Source: Bacteroidetes bacterium UBA5697 (GTDB lineage Bacteria > Bacteroidota > Bacteroidia > B-17B0 > Aurantibacillaceae). From it: a stretch of 64,000 bases of DNA. Made by a program: the position numbers and the translations under genes. Below the pieces are notes generated by a model. That model searched no databases, was not told the DNA's origin, and saw nothing but the letters and a program-made list of their open reading frames with translations. The stretch covers positions 6,451 through 70,450 of the forward strand of contig DIHL01000021.1 in NCBI GenBank assembly GCA_002420145.1, given 5' to 3'. This document shows, one piece after another, positions 61,801 through 64,000 of this stretch (position 1 is the first letter of the stretch; the number at the start of each line of letters is the position of its first letter).

Positions 61801-64000
61801 ATTAAATACTGCCGCTAGCAATAATCCGGAAGTGTTATTAAACGAACTTTCTAATGTAAAAGAAAGCTTAACAGCTAATACTAATGCCGCTAAGGATATC
61901 GTATCTTATAATAACTACAAAGAAAGTACCTCAGTAACTTTAAAGGATGCTGTCACTCAAAAATTTGAAATTGCCAAACAAAACGAAATCAACTTAAATA
62001 ATCTCATTACTAGTACTGAAAGTTCTCTTCAAAATTCTTCTAATCAAAACCCTGAAATTTTACTAAACGAAGCAGATGCTTTAAACAACAAGGCTTATGA
62101 ACAAAGAAAAGAATCTGCTACTAAAACTGGAGAAGAAAAAGAAAATTTAATGAAGCAAGCAACTGAAAACGAAAAAATTTCGGTTGAGAAAAAGCTACAA
62201 GCTTCGACATTAGCGCAAACTCAAAACAAAGCAAAATTTGATAACAATATTTTAAACCTTACTGAATTACAAAAATTAACTGGACAAAAAACAAGTAATG
62301 AGATTTCTCAAGCTAACATGTTAATTGATGAAGCAGCTATTAACTTTAAGCAAGCTCAAAAAATTCGCCAGGAAGCTGATGCGTATCCAAATGGTGCAGC
62401 TAAACTAGGTGGCTTAAACAATGCTGAAGAAAAAGAAAATGAGGCTTTAGCAAAACAACAAAAAGCTTTAGAGATTTTAAGCAAAACAAATCCAACATAT
62501 AAAGTACAACCTTTAAATACAGGGGGAGTTAATTCCACTGAATCTATTGCTAATATAAACGAACAAATTAAAAAAACATCTTTATCACAGGTTGACGCCT
62601 ATTTAGCATTAAGTAAAGTCAATCAAAACGAATTAAATGCTCAAAGCAGTAAATTAGCAAAAGACCCTGCTTTTCAAAATCCTGCAAATAAACCAGCACA
62701 AGAATTAAAAACAAATGCTGATAATTTAAATAATGAAGCAAAAGTTTTAATCGGACAATCTGTTACTGCTCAAAATCCAACCGAAAAAGCAAACTTATTA
62801 TTAAAAGCTAATGAAAAAGAAATAGCGGCCTTAAAAGCTTTAAATGAAGCTACCGAATTAACTAAATCAAACACTGCTGCTATTGCTAACAACAATGTGA
62901 CAAATAACAATAATGAAGTAGCTATTTCAAATAATAATAACGCCACTGAAACAAATACCGTTGCTGCCAACAATAATAATAGTAGTCGAACTAATGGAGG
63001 AAACAATGAAACCAATAATGCCTCCAACGTTACAAATAATAATGAAAACGTAACGAATAATGCTGCTAATAATGAAAATGTAACAAACAACAACGTATCA
63101 AACAATAACGAAAATGCAAGTAATAATAATGTTACTGCTAATAACGAAACTATAACTAATACAAACTCAAATAATACTTCTGGAAATGGAGTAAAAGATG
63201 AAGTCGCTAAAATTAAAACAGATTTAAATAATCCTAACGAATCAAAAATATTAACCTTCAATCCATATTTAGATCAAGAAGCTTCTGATTTAAAAAACAA
63301 AGCAACCGAAAAAATTAATGCCGCTATTAGTGAAGACAAAAATATTATCGCTTCTTTAGATAATGTGAATCAAGCTGCTAGTTCGGGCGGTTCATTAAAC
63401 CAAGGAAACATTACCGCCCTTTTAAATGAAGCCGACAATTTAAATACTGAAGCATTTAATTTAAGAAAAAATGCAGCAACCAAAACAGGAACTGAAAAAG
63501 AAACAGATATTAATACTGCCAAAAACTTAGAAGCTAATGCCGTAGCAAAAAAATTAGACGCAGCTAACAAACAACAACAATTAAACACAGCTACTTATGA
63601 AGCTAATAAACAAAGTTTAGAAGAATTAGCTACCATGGCAAAAGGTAAAAACTTTGCTGATTTAAATTCGGCAGATATGTTAACTAACGAAGCCGCTTTA
63701 TTTTTAAAACAAGCTAGTAACTTAAGAACTGAAGCAAATGCTTATCCAAGTGATGCCGCAAAATTAGGTGGTTATAGTAATGCCGAAGAAAAAGAAAATC
63801 AAGCCATTGCAAAACAACAAGCCCTTTTAGATTTATACAAAAAACATTTCCCTAACTACGTTCCTAAAAAAGCAAACATTGCATCAGAGAATACAGATGC
63901 TGTAGCTAAGTTAAATGAAGCTAAAAATAACTTAAATACTAATAACCAAACACACGTTGATGGTTTATCATTATTAATTCAAGCAAACGATAAAGAGTAC
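58826..64000 (+). CDS. Giant TPR-PD40-coiled-coil surface protein with Asn-rich repeats (5' part; runs off right edge)
   Basis: ATG at 58826 opens a frame of 1725 codons that is still open at 64000. Start MRLSYLFLFLAIFYCSDSYSQ is a signal peptide. About 28-150 have TPR-like helices (EDEDYNLAYKLYAQLV). About 195-345 have PD40/WD40-like strands (LYYSSYGEGGSNGRDIYFV, KTLYFSSKGHNSMGGYDVF in parts). About 350-420 resemble a carboxypeptidase-regulatory-like fold (IKGTVVKEDA...GDYNMELPNGG). Beyond about 470 come long coiled coils and Asn/Thr-rich linkers. A module of about 150 residues occurs at about 62048-62510 and again at 63409-63865. The N-terminal plan resembles the PorE/OmpA-PD40 group linked to T9SS; an OmpA domain would lie off the right edge. 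A TATATTTG box at 58773-58780 is a possible -7 element. Confidence 0.9.
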   Translation, partial: MRLSYLFLFLAIFYCSDSYSQIKNEDDLKKQAEKHFEDEDYNLAYKLYAQLVSLYPKDPEYNYRLGVCMLYTEPDKKKPYSYLQIATKNPATAPKDALFYLAKTYHINYRFDEAIKLYTDYKKIGSSSSIKKLEVDREIQACKNGKRLLSNLSDLVIISKKQLNEADYYRGYDVKEIGGKLLVKPDDYKTGYDKKKKDKSVVYLPKSGERLYYSSYGEGGSNGRDIYFVNRLPNGSWSKAQILPSSINTEFDEDYPFLHPNGKTLYFSSKGHNSMGGYDVFKTTYDDGTQSWSKPENLEFPINSPDDDILFVTDSLEKTAFFSTGRYSPYGKLDVLKVNTERRPMNSAVIKGTVVKEDANQSLKSKITVKNMANGEIVGTFQAADNGDYNMELPNGGKFLFTVETPGINTQSDAVNIPVAYTLKPYKQMIAYENKILKITNYFDGKVDDENYAMMIDFIEKKAKLEVNEMEPYNNSLIKDPKNQNANNNENNLNSVSTNNPTAQGNDGNTVKNNTNKNVTNEQLLEIAKSDAKEASDEAAKLKQEAQDAFGLATQKTAESVEKQKAADEALANANSISDVVKKNEELTKANQLKEEAKIATSVANTATNMAKKLEVDASIQQKEADLTNQYISQLEAVTKNKNNKEALTKLEEIQKELDNISKQKNQSDELFTSLKAESELKQQELVNTQKKNSSISNEINAIKNETETLEKDLANETDKSIKENISAQIRELNNEIEIKNKEITANNQKINTLQNEVDGVNQELLVAAKILNESTEGINVKNNNIVYDENNNNNEVSTNNNNASTLSYEGITNKYSDKVNSPVDKTNKESITQQNEVYKNYNKEISDLIALNKNEVSKTKDATQKKKLNEEIKQLEKQKTENDKAIALNNTTIKQLDASIANNNNESNTTIVSNETSNNNNANATNTATTNAVSNNNANEVTNNNVAVTNATENNNTSITNNVISNNTETNKNQDPTVTNNIASDNTPIKTLNTAASNNPEVLLNELSNVKESLTANTNAAKDIVSYNNYKESTSVTLKDAVTQKFEIAKQNEINLNNLITSTESSLQNSSNQNPEILLNEADALNNKAYEQRKESATKTGEEKENLMKQATENEKISVEKKLQASTLAQTQNKAKFDNNILNLTELQKLTGQKTSNEISQANMLIDEAAINFKQAQKIRQEADAYPNGAAKLGGLNNAEEKENEALAKQQKALEILSKTNPTYKVQPLNTGGVNSTESIANINEQIKKTSLSQVDAYLALSKVNQNELNAQSSKLAKDPAFQNPANKPAQELKTNADNLNNEAKVLIGQSVTAQNPTEKANLLLKANEKEIAALKALNEATELTKSNTAAIANNNVTNNNNEVAISNNNNATETNTVAANNNNSSRTNGGNNETNNASNVTNNNENVTNNAANNENVTNNNVSNNNENASNNNVTANNETITNTNSNNTSGNGVKDEVAKIKTDLNNPNESKILTFNPYLDQEASDLKNKATEKINAAISEDKNIIASLDNVNQAASSGGSLNQGNITALLNEADNLNTEAFNLRKNAATKTGTEKETDINTAKNLEANAVAKKLDAANKQQQLNTATYEANKQSLEELATMAKGKNFADLNSADMLTNEAALFLKQASNLRTEANAYPSDAAKLGGYSNAEEKENQAIAKQQALLDLYKKHFPNYVPKKANIASENTDAVAKLNEAKNNLNTNNQTHVDGLSLLIQANDKEY
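62048..63870 (+). repeat. Two copies of a ~150-residue module in the giant protein, about 1.36 kb apart
   Basis: Copy 1 about 62048-62510, copy 2 about 63409-63865. Shared words: LLNEAD.LN..A...R, A.AYP..AAKLGG..NAEEKEN.A.AKQQ. Between them lies Asn/Thr-rich low-complexity sequence (NNNE, VTNNN). Confidence 0.8.

Noticed and set aside
61417..63588. Minus-strand hydrophobic ORFs (L/V/F-rich) at 61417-61821, 62770-63261 and 63370-63588
   Set aside because: They are antisense of the Asn/Glu/Lys/Ala-rich giant protein on plus, whose frame is open throughout; Asn codons read backwards give Val and Leu.

Overview
The window is AT-rich bacterial DNA from a member of the Bacteroidota. Four things point there: sigma-ABfr-type promoters (TTTG, about 20 bp, TAnnTTTG), a type IX secretion (T9SS) C-terminal sorting domain, GWxTD, GldM-like and PD40/OmpA-type envelope proteins, and an rpsU-xerC-hpf cluster. 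The futalosine menaquinone enzyme MqnE and a phenylacetate (paa) gene set suggest an aerobic environmental heterotroph. I cannot name the genus.

Layout. 1-3678: the 5' part of a giant secreted repeat protein on the minus strand, running off the left edge. 3900-8361: a minus-strand envelope and stress block (35-codon membrane ORF, DUF3078 porin-like protein, STAS-like protein, MscL, small DUF protein, OmpA protein, double receiver protein). 8680-13015: a 1184-residue hybrid histidine kinase with an Hpt domain and a LytTR response regulator. 13128-16653: CoA-transferase, purT and small exported proteins. 16767-24128: paaE divergent from paaABC, with two exported paralogs, a micro-ORF, paaD (TTG start), a histidine kinase and paaG. 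24278-33510: YwqK/MORN-like repeat protein, lipoprotein, gamma-carbonic anhydrase, rpsU-xerC-hpf, a CrtI-like oxidoreductase, a glycosyltransferase and a GWxTD protein.

33623-40256: a tRNA-Ser(UGA) carrying an integrated element of about 6.5 kb. It is bounded by perfect 67-bp direct repeats and encodes an integrase, a short RadC, an AAA ATPase, a DUF3871 protein, a winged-helix-like protein and a membrane protein. No relaxase or virion genes are visible.

40514-46981: an HxlR regulator with a divergent DoxX-like protein, then an unusual XylR_N-V4R histidine kinase beside a polyhydroxyalkanoate (PHA) cluster (phaB and phaJ-like on minus; phaE-like and class III phaC on plus). 47087-57487: ABC ATPase, uridine kinase, ABC-F protein, two small paralogs separated by a 46-bp AT dinucleotide tract, a TPR-SpoIIE phosphatase, a glycosyltransferase, mqnE and a TsdA-like dihaem cytochrome. 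57610-64000: a T9SS cargo protein, then the 5' part of a giant TPR-PD40 protein with asparagine-rich coiled-coil repeats, running off the right edge.

Genes that work together: paaABCDE and paaG activate and open phenylacetyl-CoA towards acyl-CoAs; phaB, the phaJ-like hydratase and phaEC can store such acyl-CoAs as polyester. Two HisKA_2 kinases without neighbouring regulators sit inside or beside these loci, one with a sensor normally used for aromatic compounds. Small palindromic repeats of several families are scattered between genes, and two of them have become coding sequence.
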